Of a stretch of 64,000 bases of DNA, positions 44,011 to 53,782 are shown piece by piece (positions within the stretch are counted from its first letter, which is position 1; the number at the start of each line of letters is the position of its first letter). The notes beneath the pieces were generated by a model. It was not told the origin of the DNA and searched no databases. It saw nothing but the letters and a program-made list of their open reading frames with translations. The DNA is taken from positions 62,001 to 126,000 of the forward strand of contig NZ_LXET01000013.1 of assembly GCF_001655005.1 (NCBI RefSeq). The letters are read 5' to 3'. A program made the translations under genes and the position numbers. The stretch is from Hafnia paralvei ATCC 29927 (GTDB lineage: Bacteria > Pseudomonadota > Gammaproteobacteria > Enterobacterales > Enterobacteriaceae).

Positions 44011-46215
44011 ATGAGCCAATTACAAAATCAAATACATCGCTTAAGTTATTGGTGGGGGCTCCCCCTACTTTTTGCAGCTATTTTATTACCTTTTAGTCTG
44101 ATGGCATCCCCTTATCTTCTCGTTGGTGAGGGCGAGGTGTTTCTCCTATTCCTGCCGTTAGCGATCTCTGTCTCTTTATTAATGATTTTTAGCTGGCGCG
44201 TATTCCCCTCCCTTGCCATAGTTTCTTTCGTTCTCTATATCTACAAATTAGGACTTCTCCCCGGAGCATGGGTCGCGTTAGCGTTTACGCTTTCGCTAGG
44301 AATATGCTGGTATAGTTTTTTAAAGCATGTTGGAAATCGATGGTCATGTGGGTTCGGCCGCATGCAAACGATGCTGCCACGACTTTTTTGGATTGTCGTT
44401 GTTTTACCATTGGTTTTTCTTTTGTTGATACAGATTGCTGTTGCTCTGGGGGTGTTCATTCCTGTAGAGAGAATGGCTGCCTCTGCTCCCTTCTCAATAA
44501 GAACACTCATTAGTTACCAAGCATTAATATTGGCCTGCTTATCTGGTGTGCCAATGTGCTACTACCTGCTCCGTGTTGCCATCAAACCGCGCTTTATTCG
44601 CGTTATTGTCAGTCGTTGTCGTAAAGAGCTAGCCCAAGGCGTTAGCGCTTGGGAAATTCAGCTTTGGCTGGTTTTGTTGGTCATTATGCTGGTCATGTTA
44701 TGTATCCCTGCTAACGATAGTACCAACATTTTTTTCACTGATTATACGGTGACGTTACTTTTGCCTTTGATGTTATTTGGGGCTATGCGCTATGGGTATC
44801 AATTAACTAGCCTTGTATGGTCAGCTTCGGTGATTACGCTACTGATTAATTATGATGGCTTTGTGCAGTGGGATAACTTAGCGCATAGTCTAGCGCTAAT
44901 TATGTCGATGATGGTGATGTTTACACTTACCATTATTCTGATGGCCGCAGTAAATACACGCCAACGCAGGCTCTATATCAAAACGCAGCGCGCATCGATG
45001 ATTGATCCTGTTATTCAACTGCCCAATTTGAGATGTTTGCATCATGACTTAAAACAGCATGAGCGCTCGGTGGTCTGTTTTTTACGCATCGCGAATCTGG
45101 ATACGCTTTGCCGTACTTACGGGATGCAGTTACGGCTTGAGTATAAACAGCGTCTGGCCAGCATGATGAAAAAGGTGATGGCTAATAATGAAGGGGTATA
45201 CCAGCTTCCGAGCTATGACCTCGTACTACGGCTAAATAATAAAAGTGCGGCTGAAACACTGAAGCGGCTTAACGATGCAATGAAAGCATTTCGTCTACTG
45301 TGGAATGGTCTGCCTTTGCGTTTACATTATGGCATTGGTTATTGCACCGTTCGTCAGCCACTAGAGCACATTTACACCATTATTGGCGAACTCAGTTCGA
45401 TGGCAGAGCGTTCTCTTATCACTGGGAACGCAGAATCAACCCACCTTAATGCTCAGACATTGCAAGAGGGTATTCATAGTAAAGTTGCGATGCTTCACCA
45501 CATCCAGAATGGCCTTGATAAAGATCGTTTTATGCTGATGGCTCAGCCTATTGAGGGATTTCGTGGCGATCGCTATTACGAAGTTTTGCTCAGGTTGCAG
45601 GACGAACACGGCAATATCATCATGCCAAACGACTTCTTCCCAGTGGTACAAGAGTTTGGGCTTAACTATGACGTTGATTTATGGGTACTTAATAATACGC
45701 TGGCATTTATCAATGAAAATCGTGAACGTCTGCCAGCGGTGTGTTTTGCGATCAATCTGACCCCATCAACGTTAGCTAGGCCGACTCTGGTGCAAGATAT
45801 TGCTCGTATTCTGGCACAGTATCAGGTTGAGCCTTATCAAATAATCCTGGAAATCACCGAGAGTAATATTACACAGACCAAAGAACTGACTTCAAAAACG
45901 CTATCTCAATTACGCCAGATGGGATGTCGTATTGCCATTGATGATTTTGGTACTGGTTTTGCGAGCTACGATCGACTTAAACACATTGAAGCGGATATTT
46001 TGAAAATAGACGGAAGCTTTGTTCGTCAATTAATGGATAGTCCTATCGATCAGCAAATTGTATCGGCAATGTGTCAGATAGCACGCCTCAAAAAGCTTTT
46101 GGTTGTGGCTGAATATGTTGAAGATGAAGCACAAAAGTTTCAGTTGAAAGCACTGGGTGTTGATTATATTCAGGGTTATCTACTAGGAAAGCCACAACCT
46201 CTCTCTTCTCTCTGA
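44011..46215 (+). CDS. yfgF: c-di-GMP phosphodiesterase YfgF (PdeA-like)
   Basis: A 734-residue membrane protein: about eight helices to residue 310, a degenerate GGDEF domain (about 320-475, no GGDEF motif) and an active-looking EAL domain (about 485-730). Catalytic elements are present: YYEVLLRL (about residue 523, the EAL position), NLTPSTL, EITES, DDFGTGFASYDRL (about 645) and VAEYVE. E. coli YfgF (747 residues) is an anaerobic c-di-GMP phosphodiesterase. The FNR box upstream fits that. The start at 44011 has a weak ribosome site. Confidence 0.9.
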   Translation: MSQLQNQIHRLSYWWGLPLLFAAILLPFSLMASPYLLVGEGEVFLLFLPLAISVSLLMIFSWRVFPSLAIVSFVLYIYKLGLLPGAWVALAFTLSLGICWYSFLKHVGNRWSCGFGRMQTMLPRLFWIVVVLPLVFLLLIQIAVALGVFIPVERMAASAPFSIRTLISYQALILACLSGVPMCYYLLRVAIKPRFIRVIVSRCRKELAQGVSAWEIQLWLVLLVIMLVMLCIPANDSTNIFFTDYTVTLLLPLMLFGAMRYGYQLTSLVWSASVITLLINYDGFVQWDNLAHSLALIMSMMVMFTLTIILMAAVNTRQRRLYIKTQRASMIDPVIQLPNLRCLHHDLKQHERSVVCFLRIANLDTLCRTYGMQLRLEYKQRLASMMKKVMANNEGVYQLPSYDLVLRLNNKSAAETLKRLNDAMKAFRLLWNGLPLRLHYGIGYCTVRQPLEHIYTIIGELSSMAERSLITGNAESTHLNAQTLQEGIHSKVAMLHHIQNGLDKDRFMLMAQPIEGFRGDRYYEVLLRLQDEHGNIIMPNDFFPVVQEFGLNYDVDLWVLNNTLAFINENRERLPAVCFAINLTPSTLARPTLVQDIARILAQYQVEPYQIILEITESNITQTKELTSKTLSQLRQMGCRIAIDDFGTGFASYDRLKHIEADILKIDGSFVRQLMDSPIDQQIVSAMCQIARLKKLLVVAEYVEDEAQKFQLKALGVDYIQGYLLGKPQPLSSL

Positions 46216-46855
46216 CTTTCTGCATATGACGACTAAATCTGCTTTTTATCACTGCTGGGCTTGTCCCGCAGTGAATAGGCGGGGTTAAGTAGTTAACTTG
46301 TTGATTAAATTACTTTTTAATTATTTGTTTTTGCTGTTTTTATATCAATAAACGTGAGTTTTATGCTTAAGGTCTCAGTAGTGTAAAATTCTTATGTATG
46401 TGTGTTTTTTAATCAATCATCCGCAGGGAACACCACATAATGGGGCAATTTATGTATGGTGATACTCTTAAAATACCAAATCATTAACTAGCTCACCAAC
46501 TTTCTCTGGATGATGATTCCGCAAGTCAATTTAGCTCTTGTCTTTTACCTGCTAGAACGTGTTTACTTATCCGCGTAGTCGCCATATCTCGTCAGCTAAT
46601 AACTTATACAGTAACTTTCTGTCCGGTGATGTAACCCAATCAAATGGCTTTGCACAGGGAAAGTCAGGGGGATTCAAACTCAGGCAGAGCGGCGTTTTAT
46701 GTGTAGATGTGAATGATGTTGTTGGAAGGAAAGCCGACTACGAACTCGGTTGTCTTTTCTTCATTACCCCTACTTTCATCTGCAAGGCGATTTTTCCGCG
46801 GCTCACGATTCGCTTGAAACTCTTAAACTGTTATAAGGCAACACGACATCTCATT
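46216..46855 (+). other. 640-bp gap before brnQ
   Basis: Starts with a bulged hairpin CACTGC-t-GGG/CCC-GCAGTG (46250-46273) that may end yfgF transcription although it lacks a T tract. The rest is AT-rich to about 46500 and then more balanced. The brnQ frame stays open back to 46559 without family similarity. A 15-codon frame at 46440-46487 has no Leu/Ile/Val excess, so I do not call it an attenuator. I see no RNA gene. Confidence 0.35.
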
Positions 46856-48175
46856 ATGACTCATCGTTTAACGTCCAAAGATATCCTGGCATTAGGATTC
46901 ATGACTTTCGCGCTGTTCGTTGGTGCAGGTAATATTATTTTTCCTCCGATGGTTGGGTTGCAATCTGGCCAGCACGTCTGGATTGCGGCTATCGGTTTTC
47001 TTATCACCGCGGTAGGTTTACCGGTGATGACGGTAGTGGCCTTGGCAAAAGTCGGCGGCGGTATTGATGCGCTGAGTACGCCAATTGGTCGTAAGGCTGG
47101 GTTACTGCTGGCGACGGTCTGCTATCTGGCAGTAGGGCCGTTGTTCGCCACGCCGCGTACGGCAACCGTTTCATTCGAGCTTGGTATCGCCCCTTTAACG
47201 GGCGATGGCGCTGCTCCGTTGCTGATTTATAGCGTGGTCTATTTCGCGCTGGTCATTGCCATATCGTTGTACCCAGGCAAACTGCTGGATACTGTCGGGC
47301 ACATTCTGGCTCCGCTGAAAATCGTTGCGTTAGCTATTCTCGGGATTGCGGCGGTTTTATGGCCTGCGGGCGTACATGTGCCAGCCATTGAAATCTATCA
47401 GCAGGTTCCGTTCTCAAGTGGATTTGTTAACGGCTATCTGACCATGGACACGTTAGGTGCCATGGTGTTTGGTATTGTTATCGTTAATGCTGCGCGTTCC
47501 CGTGGTGTAAACGATAGCCGGTTGTTGACTCGCTATACGGTTTGGGCTGGTTTGATTGCGGGTATCGGTTTGACTTTGGTATATCTGAGCCTGTTTAAGC
47601 TCGGGTCAAGCAGCGGTGAATTGGTACCTGATGCACAGAATGGTGCGGTGATCCTGCATGCTTACGTTCAACATACCTTCGGTGGTATCGGAAGCTTGTT
47701 CTTAGCGGCTCTGATTTTCATTGCTTGTATGGTAACGGCCGTTGGCCTGACCTGTGCCTGCGCGGAGTTTTTTGCTCAGTACCTACCGTTTAGCTACCGC
47801 ACGCTGGTCTTTATTTTGGGCCTATTCTCGATGGTTGTGTCGAATTTGGGTTTGAGTCATCTGATCCAGATTTCTATTCCGGTACTGACGGCGATCTATC
47901 CGCCATGTATTGTGCTGGTGGTCTTAAGCTTCACCGTACGCTGGTGGAATTCTGCTCCGCGTGTATTTTCACCGGTTATGATTGTGAGCTTAGTATTTGG
48001 CATATTAGATGCGTTGAAGGGCTCTGCATTGGCTAGCCATTTACCTGTTTGGACTGAACATTTGCCATTGGCAGGTCAAGGTTTGGCATGGTTGCCACCG
48101 TCACTGTTGGTATGCGTGGTTATGGCAATTATTGACCGCACGATGGGGCCGCGAAATGTCACGGTGCATAACTAA
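46856..48175 (+). CDS. brnQ: Branched-chain amino acid:cation symporter BrnQ
   Basis: A 439-residue inner-membrane LIVCS-family transporter with twelve helices, the same length as E. coli BrnQ. The start MTHRLTSKDILALGFMTFAL and the motif FVGAGNIIFPPMVGLQSG are diagnostic. I chose the ATG at 46856 on these grounds; an open extension to 46559 has no similarity. It imports Leu, Ile and Val with sodium. proY follows after a strong terminator. Confidence 0.94.
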   Translation: MTHRLTSKDILALGFMTFALFVGAGNIIFPPMVGLQSGQHVWIAAIGFLITAVGLPVMTVVALAKVGGGIDALSTPIGRKAGLLLATVCYLAVGPLFATPRTATVSFELGIAPLTGDGAAPLLIYSVVYFALVIAISLYPGKLLDTVGHILAPLKIVALAILGIAAVLWPAGVHVPAIEIYQQVPFSSGFVNGYLTMDTLGAMVFGIVIVNAARSRGVNDSRLLTRYTVWAGLIAGIGLTLVYLSLFKLGSSSGELVPDAQNGAVILHAYVQHTFGGIGSLFLAALIFIACMVTAVGLTCACAEFFAQYLPFSYRTLVFILGLFSMVVSNLGLSHLIQISIPVLTAIYPPCIVLVVLSFTVRWWNSAPRVFSPVMIVSLVFGILDALKGSALASHLPVWTEHLPLAGQGLAWLPPSLLVCVVMAIIDRTMGPRNVTVHN

Positions 48176-48264
48176 AATGATTTTTGATGGATCTGATTAC
48201 ATTTTTAGATAGTGTCTTCAGTGGTCTATGCATTTATAATCACAAATTATGAGTTTATTTGCAG

Positions 48265-48293
48265 CACGGGCGTATAGCGCCCGTGTTTTTTTT
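48265..48293 (+). terminator. Strong terminator between brnQ and proY
   Basis: CACGGGCG-tatag-CGCCCGTG followed by T8. It ends only 26 bp before the proY start codon. A TATAAT hexamer lies just upstream at 48235-48240. Confidence 0.88.
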
Positions 48294-48319
48294 GACAGGT
48301 CTCCACGGGTAAATTTTGT

Positions 48320-49714
48320 ATGCAACAACAACCCAACCAATTAAAGCGCGGACTGAATACGCGCCACATTCGTTTTATGGCGCTCGGTTCAGCTATCGGT
48401 ACGGGGCTGTTTTATGGCTCCGCTGATGCGATTAAGATGGCTGGCCCAAGCGTGCTGCTGGCTTATCTCATTGGTGGTGTCGTCGCCTTTATCATCATGC
48501 GTGCGTTGGGCGAAATGTCGGTTAATAACCCGCAAGCCAGCTCGTTTTCTCGCTATGCGCAGGATTATCTCGGGCCAATGGCTGGTTATATAACTGGCTG
48601 GACATACTGCTTTGAAATCCTGATCGTCGCCATTGCCGATGTGACTGCATTCGGTATCTATATGAGCGTCTGGTTCCCTGCGGTACCGCATTGGATCTGG
48701 GTGCTCAGCGTGGTGCTGATCATCGGTGCGGTAAATCTGATGAGTGTGAAGGTCTTTGGAGAGCTTGAGTTTTGGTTCTCGTTCTTTAAGGTCGCCACGA
48801 TTATCATCATGATTGTAGCGGGTATTGGCATTATCTTCTGGGGTATAGGTAACGGCGGCCAACCTACCGGCATTCATAATTTATGGACCAATGGTGGCTT
48901 CTTTAGTAACGGCTTTATCGGGATGATTTTCTCGCTCCAACTGGTGATGTTCGCTTATGGTGGGATTGAGATTATCGGTATCACTGCTGGTGAAGCAGAA
49001 AATCCAAAAGTGTCGATCCCAAAAGCCATCAACTCAGTTCCGCTGCGTATCCTTGTGTTCTATGTCGGAACGCTGTTTGTCATTATGTCGATCTACCCAT
49101 GGAATCAGGTCGGGACACAAGGTAGCCCGTTTGTACTGACGTTCCAGCATATGGGGATCACGGTAGCTGCAGGTATTCTGAACTTCGTGGTGATCACCGC
49201 GTCCTTATCGGCTATTAATAGTGACGTGTTTGGTGTGGGGCGTATGTTGCACGGCATGGCACAGCAGGGACATGCGCCGAAAATCTTTTCGAAGGTTTCA
49301 CGTCGTGGCATTCCGTGGGTCACTGTTCTGGTGATGGTTCTTGCACTGTTGATTGCAGTTTATCTGAACTACATCATGCCGGAAAATGTGTTCTTGGTTA
49401 TTGCCTCATTGGCTACGTTCGCCACGGTTTGGGTATGGATTATGATCCTGTTCTCTCAGATTGCATTCCGACGCAGCCTGAGTCCAGAGCAGGTGCAGGC
49501 GCTAGAGTTTCCGCTACGTGGTGGGATCTTGACCTCAGCGATTGGCATTATTTTCTTGGTATTTATCATCGGTCTGATCGGCTATTTCCCTGATACCCGA
49601 GTTTCACTGTATGCAGGCATTGTATGGGTGATTGTTCTGTTGCTAGGGTACGGCTTTGTTAAGAAGTCGGCTAAAGTAGGCCATCAGGATAAGCAAAAAC
49701 ATATTGCTCGCTGA
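48320..49714 (+). CDS. proY: Proline-specific permease ProY (APC/AAT family)
   Basis: A 464-residue amino acid permease with twelve helices. The AAT signature is RHIRFMALGSAIGTGLFYGSA near residue 15, followed by GEMSVNNPQASSFSRYA. It matches ProY, a cryptic proline transporter in Salmonella. brnQ-proY order is as in E. coli. The only space for expression signals after the upstream terminator is 26 bp, and the ribosome site is poor (ACGGGTAA), so expression probably depends on readthrough. Confidence 0.92.
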   Translation: MQQQPNQLKRGLNTRHIRFMALGSAIGTGLFYGSADAIKMAGPSVLLAYLIGGVVAFIIMRALGEMSVNNPQASSFSRYAQDYLGPMAGYITGWTYCFEILIVAIADVTAFGIYMSVWFPAVPHWIWVLSVVLIIGAVNLMSVKVFGELEFWFSFFKVATIIIMIVAGIGIIFWGIGNGGQPTGIHNLWTNGGFFSNGFIGMIFSLQLVMFAYGGIEIIGITAGEAENPKVSIPKAINSVPLRILVFYVGTLFVIMSIYPWNQVGTQGSPFVLTFQHMGITVAAGILNFVVITASLSAINSDVFGVGRMLHGMAQQGHAPKIFSKVSRRGIPWVTVLVMVLALLIAVYLNYIMPENVFLVIASLATFATVWVWIMILFSQIAFRRSLSPEQVQALEFPLRGGILTSAIGIIFLVFIIGLIGYFPDTRVSLYAGIVWVIVLLLGYGFVKKSAKVGHQDKQKHIAR

Positions 49715-49735
49715 TAGATGCTTGCATAAGCGAAT

Positions 49736-49766
49736 CAAAAACGGAGCGTTTAGGCTCCGTTTTTGT
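49736..49766. terminator. Terminator after proY
   Basis: AAAAACGGAGC-gttta-GGCTCCGTTTTT, bidirectional, between proY and the convergent small gene. Confidence 0.85.
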
Positions 49767-49776
49767 TGGTGTTGAA

Positions 49777-50061
49777 TTAACTCAAACGACTGATGTCCTC
49801 AGCTTCACTATGTTCCGCCGGTGCAATTATTTCGTGGCGATCTTCATCTCTCTCTTCTCGACGCGACTCGCGAACGCTGAGTATCAGTGCTTCACGAACA
49901 TCGTGTAAATCACTGGTCAGTTGAGAATAGTTTTGTGCATTTTGGCTGGCGATTTTGCTGATATCGACATCCGCAGAGTGCAGGCTGGTAATCAGGATCA
50001 GCGCAGACAAAAATGGCATCAGGTGTGCTCGTAATTTGCCAAAGCAGAGTTTACTGAACAA
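49777..50061 (-). CDS. Small secreted or membrane-anchored protein, 94 residues
   Basis: I do not recognise this protein. With the TTG at 50061 (GGAGGGGAA upstream) it has a signal-like segment (LMPFLSALILITSLHSADV) after a basic N-terminus, then a polar helical part (NAQNYSQLTSDLHDVREALI) and a charged Arg/Glu-rich tail (SRREERDEDRHEI). The frame stays open to 50139 with ATGs but without ribosome sites. It shares the gap between proY and mscM and has its own bidirectional terminator, which supports a real gene. Confidence 0.55.
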   Translation of the reverse strand: MFSKLCFGKLRAHLMPFLSALILITSLHSADVDISKIASQNAQNYSQLTSDLHDVREALILSVRESRREERDEDRHEIIAPAEHSEAEDISRLS

Positions 50062-50220
50062 ATTCCCCTCCGTTGATACTAATAAATGGAGTGTCATAAA
50101 TATCAGATTTCTATTGAAAGGAAAGTGTGAGGAAATCATTCGCCATGCTTGTCATGGTTCCCTTACCTTCAGACACATTTATGTGGGGAAATGTCAGTTG
50201 AAGGTAAGGGTAAAACAGTC

Positions 50221-51471
50221 TTAGTCAGCCTGTGTATGGCCGATAGCACGCATATCATTGCCCGTAGGAGTCTGGTGCACACGTAAACCAAATTCAGACA
50301 CGATGGCAAACGTATGATCGAAGATATCGGCCTGAATGCTTTCGTACTGTGCCCAGACCGTGGTATTGGTGAAGGCATAGATTTCAAGCGGCAGGCCATC
50401 TGCCGTTGGCGCGAGCTGGCGCACCATTAGGGTCATATCTTTGCGGATTTGTGGATGCGCATTCAGATAGGCGACTAAATAGGCGCGAAAAGTGCCAAGG
50501 TTTGTCATGCGTCGTCCGTTTAGTGGAGAACTCAGGTCAGCTTGCAGTTCGCTGTTGTAGGTTTTTAGCTCCTGCGTTTTTGCATCGATATAAGGCGCGA
50601 GTAGCGCGCTTTTCATTAAGCGTTGATGCTCTTCTTCTGACATGAAATGTACGCTGGTGGTATCAATATTCAGGCTGCGCTTGATACGGCGGCCACCAGA
50701 CTCAGACATACCGCGCCAGTTGATGAAGGAATCAGAAACTAGCGCGTAGGTCGGGATCATGGTGATGGTGTTGTCAAAGTTACGCACTTTGACCGTGGTC
50801 AGCCCCACGTCCACGACGGTGCCGTTAGCGCCATATTTAGCCATTTCCAGCCAGTCGCCCAGCTTGAGCATGTTGTTGGCTGAAAGCTGAATTCCTGCCA
50901 CTAGCCCTAAAATGGGATCTTTAAACACCAACATCAAAACCGCGGCCATGGCACCCAAGCCGCTTATCAGCAGCAGTGGAGATTGCCCTATCAGCAATGA
51001 AATCATCAAAATACCGATGATGATGGCGGCAACGAGTTTGATGCTTTGGAAAATCCCTCGTAGCGGTAGCTGATCGGCAACCGACATATTGCTCGCCAGA
51101 TCCAGTAAGGTATCAAGCAGAGAAAACAGTGCGAGTAGGGCATACAACATAACCCACATCTGGGCACAGATGATGAGTGCATCACCGGCATCGGTGCCAG
51201 GATGAAGCCAGAATACGGCCTGAATATTGACGATAACACCTTGTAAGGTAAAGGCTAATCGGTGGAAGAGCTTATGCTGGGTAATCACTTTCAGCCAGAG
51301 TATTTTGCTATGCTGACCGCGTTTTTCTAAGCGTGAAAGAAGTACCCGATGCAAAAGTAGATGGATGATGACCGCGGTCACCATGATGAGGCCGATAACA
51401 ATAATCAGCGAAGTCACATGAGTGAATTCGATACCATACTGTTCTAGCCATCGTCTCAGTGTGTTATGCAT
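50221..51471 (-). CDS. mscM: MscM-type mechanosensitive channel YbdG
   Basis: A 416-residue MscS-superfamily channel, matching E. coli YbdG (415). Five helices fill residues 18-190; the pore-lining helix and beta domain are in GLGAMAAVLMLVFKDPILGL and the following SANNMLKLGDWLEM. The C-terminal segment SIQADIFDHTFAIVSEFGLR is a family marker. I start at the ATG at 51471 (AAGGT 7 bases upstream); a TTG seven codons earlier is possible. E. coli carries this gene elsewhere on the chromosome. Confidence 0.92.
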   Translation of the reverse strand: MHNTLRRWLEQYGIEFTHVTSLIIVIGLIMVTAVIIHLLLHRVLLSRLEKRGQHSKILWLKVITQHKLFHRLAFTLQGVIVNIQAVFWLHPGTDAGDALIICAQMWVMLYALLALFSLLDTLLDLASNMSVADQLPLRGIFQSIKLVAAIIIGILMISLLIGQSPLLLISGLGAMAAVLMLVFKDPILGLVAGIQLSANNMLKLGDWLEMAKYGANGTVVDVGLTTVKVRNFDNTITMIPTYALVSDSFINWRGMSESGGRRIKRSLNIDTTSVHFMSEEEHQRLMKSALLAPYIDAKTQELKTYNSELQADLSSPLNGRRMTNLGTFRAYLVAYLNAHPQIRKDMTLMVRQLAPTADGLPLEIYAFTNTTVWAQYESIQADIFDHTFAIVSEFGLRVHQTPTGNDMRAIGHTQAD

Positions 51472-51876
51472 TGAGATTACCTTTTCTTTCAAATATTTTG
51501 ATGCAATATGCCGACATAGGCTAACCGTTCAGGGTTTACAGTCAACCCAAAAGCAAAGTTAATCACGTATCAACTCGCCATAGGTCAAGTGGCATGTGTG
51601 TTGGCTGCGTTTGTTCGCTCTAGTCACAGAGTGATCTATGCTCTTAGGGACTCACTCACTTGCCGCGTAACTCGACAATGCCTCGCTCCTTAGGAGCCTG
51701 CGTGGTGCGCTGTTAAAAAAGCGAAAGCCTTATTGCCCTGCAGCTCGAATTATTTACAGTAAGATAATAGGGGCTATCCTCCCCCGAACTCATCCCTACA
51801 AAAAGTGTTTACAGATGAGTGCAGCAAAACTTCAGCATGGCATGCTCCATTCCAATGATTATTGGGGGACTATTTT
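51472..51876. promoter_or_regulatory. Divergent mscM / malZ region
   Basis: A 405-bp gap. CTCATCCC at 51789-51796 is the complement of the MalT-box core GGGATGAG, and a related CCTCCCCC lies just before it at 51778-51785; malZ belongs to the MalT regulon in E. coli. The middle (about 51640-51770) looks like the degenerate dispersed intergenic sequence seen in enterobacteria, without clear ends. Confidence 0.4.
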
Positions 51877-53703
51877 ATGTTATTTGCTTGGCACTTACCC
51901 GTACCACCCTACGTACATCATCATGACGATCGTCTTGAGATCGGTTTATGGTTACAAGGCGATGATCTGCCGCATCAGGTCATGCTGAGGTGTGAGCCTG
52001 ATAACGAAGAATGGCTGCTGGTGATGCAGACACAAAAGCAGGGGGATTATACCCGCTATCAGGCAGACCTTACGCTGTTGGCCGGTGAGTCAGTACGTCG
52101 GTACTGTTTTAAACTGTTGTGGGAAAATCGTCAGCAATGGTTTGGCCCTCAGGGGTTTAGCATTATTCCGCCAGCCCAGATGGCTCAGTTTGCATTAGAG
52201 AACCCAACGCTGTCACCGGCGTGGGTGGCCGATCAGGTTTTTTATCAAATATTTCCCGATAGATTTTCCTCTAGCGGGCTTGAGCATACGGTAAAAGATG
52301 GCAGCTATTTTCATCATGCGGTGCAACGTGATGTGATCCGTAAAGCGTGGGATGAACCTTTAACCGATGAAAATGCGTCTTCTACGTTCTATGGTGGTGA
52401 TTTAGACGGTATCGCCGAGCGCTTGCCTTACCTAAAGGCGCTAGGCATTACCGCGTTGTATTTGAACCCTATTTTTACCGCGCCGAGCAACCATAAGTAC
52501 GACACCGAAGACTACTATCAGGTTGATCCTTATCTAGGCGGAAATGCGGCGCTGATCAGATTGCGGGAGAAAACCCATGAGTTAGGTATACGCTTGATCC
52601 TTGATGGGGTATTTAATCATACCGGTGATACTCATCCGTGGTTTGATCGCTACCAGCAACAAACCGAAGGTGCTTATTACGATCCTGCATCGCCTCACCG
52701 CACTCGATTCACCTTTACTGCCGATGGGCGGGTGCTTGATTGGAAAGGAAACACCACATTACCTAAACTGGATTTCTCTAGTCAGTCGGTGGTCGATAGC
52801 GTATATCAGGCCGATGACAGCGTGCTACGCCATTGGCTGCGTGAGCCTTATCATATTGATGGCTGGCGTCTGGACGTGGTGCACATGTTGGGTGAAGGCG
52901 GCTCGGCACGAGGGAATTTGCACCATCTCGAAGGCATGTATCGTGCAGTAAAGAGTGAAAATCCGCAGGCATACGTGTTTGGAGAACACTTTGGTGATGC
53001 ACGCCGCTGGCTACAAGCCGGAGTAGAAGATGCCGCAATGAATTACATGGGCTTTGCTCTGCCAGTGCGAGCGTTTTTGACCAATGTTGATGTGGCATAT
53101 CAGCCTATCCAGCTTAGCGCGGCACAGTGTGCCGAATGGATGGATAGCTACCGTGCTGGATTATCACATACCCAACAGCTCGCCATGTTTAATCAGCTTG
53201 ATAGCCACGACACAGCGCGTTTTATCACTCTATTGGCAGATAATCCACAACGTATGCCAATGGCCTTGGTATGGCTTTTTACTTGGATTGGTGTGCCTTG
53301 TTTGTATTATGGCGACGAGATTGGGCTAGATGGCGAAAATGACCCGTTTTGCCGCAAAACATTTCCGTGGGATGAGAGTCGATGGAATAGCGATTTATTG
53401 GCGTTAACTCAACGGATGGCAACGTTAAGACATCGATCTACGGCATTACGTCGTGGAGGGTGCCATATCGTACATGCTCGCGATGATATGCTGGTCTTTA
53501 TCCGCCAATATGAGAACGAAACGGTACTGATTGCTCTGCAACGCAACGGTCGCGGACGTTGTATTTTGCCCAATTCACCGTTTATTCCAGCAGGACGTTG
53601 GCGTTGTATTGAGGGTGATGGCAAGCTGGCATGCGAGAACGGCTATATCGAGCTGATGATGTCGGCAGAGAGTGCAGGAGTGTGGCGTTGGTTTAGAGAA
53701 TAA
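51877..53703 (+). CDS. malZ: Maltodextrin glucosidase MalZ
   Basis: A 608-residue GH13 alpha-glucosidase (E. coli MalZ 605), releasing glucose from the reducing end of maltodextrins in the cytoplasm. An N-terminal beta domain precedes the barrel. Catalytic residues lie in DGWRLDVVHM (nucleophile Asp), VFGEHFGD (acid Glu) and LDSHDTARF. I start at MLFAWHLPVPP (51877), the family N-terminus. It is followed by a convergent terminator. Confidence 0.94.
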   Translation: MLFAWHLPVPPYVHHHDDRLEIGLWLQGDDLPHQVMLRCEPDNEEWLLVMQTQKQGDYTRYQADLTLLAGESVRRYCFKLLWENRQQWFGPQGFSIIPPAQMAQFALENPTLSPAWVADQVFYQIFPDRFSSSGLEHTVKDGSYFHHAVQRDVIRKAWDEPLTDENASSTFYGGDLDGIAERLPYLKALGITALYLNPIFTAPSNHKYDTEDYYQVDPYLGGNAALIRLREKTHELGIRLILDGVFNHTGDTHPWFDRYQQQTEGAYYDPASPHRTRFTFTADGRVLDWKGNTTLPKLDFSSQSVVDSVYQADDSVLRHWLREPYHIDGWRLDVVHMLGEGGSARGNLHHLEGMYRAVKSENPQAYVFGEHFGDARRWLQAGVEDAAMNYMGFALPVRAFLTNVDVAYQPIQLSAAQCAEWMDSYRAGLSHTQQLAMFNQLDSHDTARFITLLADNPQRMPMALVWLFTWIGVPCLYYGDEIGLDGENDPFCRKTFPWDESRWNSDLLALTQRMATLRHRSTALRRGGCHIVHARDDMLVFIRQYENETVLIALQRNGRGRCILPNSPFIPAGRWRCIEGDGKLACENGYIELMMSAESAGVWRWFRE

Positions 53704-53736
53704 CCATTTTGACAACGCGGGTTTGATGTACAGCCA

Positions 53737-53768
53737 ATAAAAAAGCGGCCATTTGGCCGCTTTTATCA
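53737..53768. terminator. Bidirectional terminator malZ / peroxiredoxin
   Basis: AAAAGCGGCCA-TT-TGGCCGCTTTT with A/T tracts on both sides. Confidence 0.87.
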
Positions 53769-53782
53769 TGTGACAAACTGAA

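Noticed and set aside
46440..46487. Short frame before brnQ as a branched-chain amino acid leader peptide
   Set aside because: It contains no run of Leu, Ile or Val codons and no alternative terminator pairing was found.
46559..46855. 99-residue N-terminal extension of BrnQ
   Set aside because: No transporter-like sequence; the family start at 46856 gives exactly the usual 439 residues.
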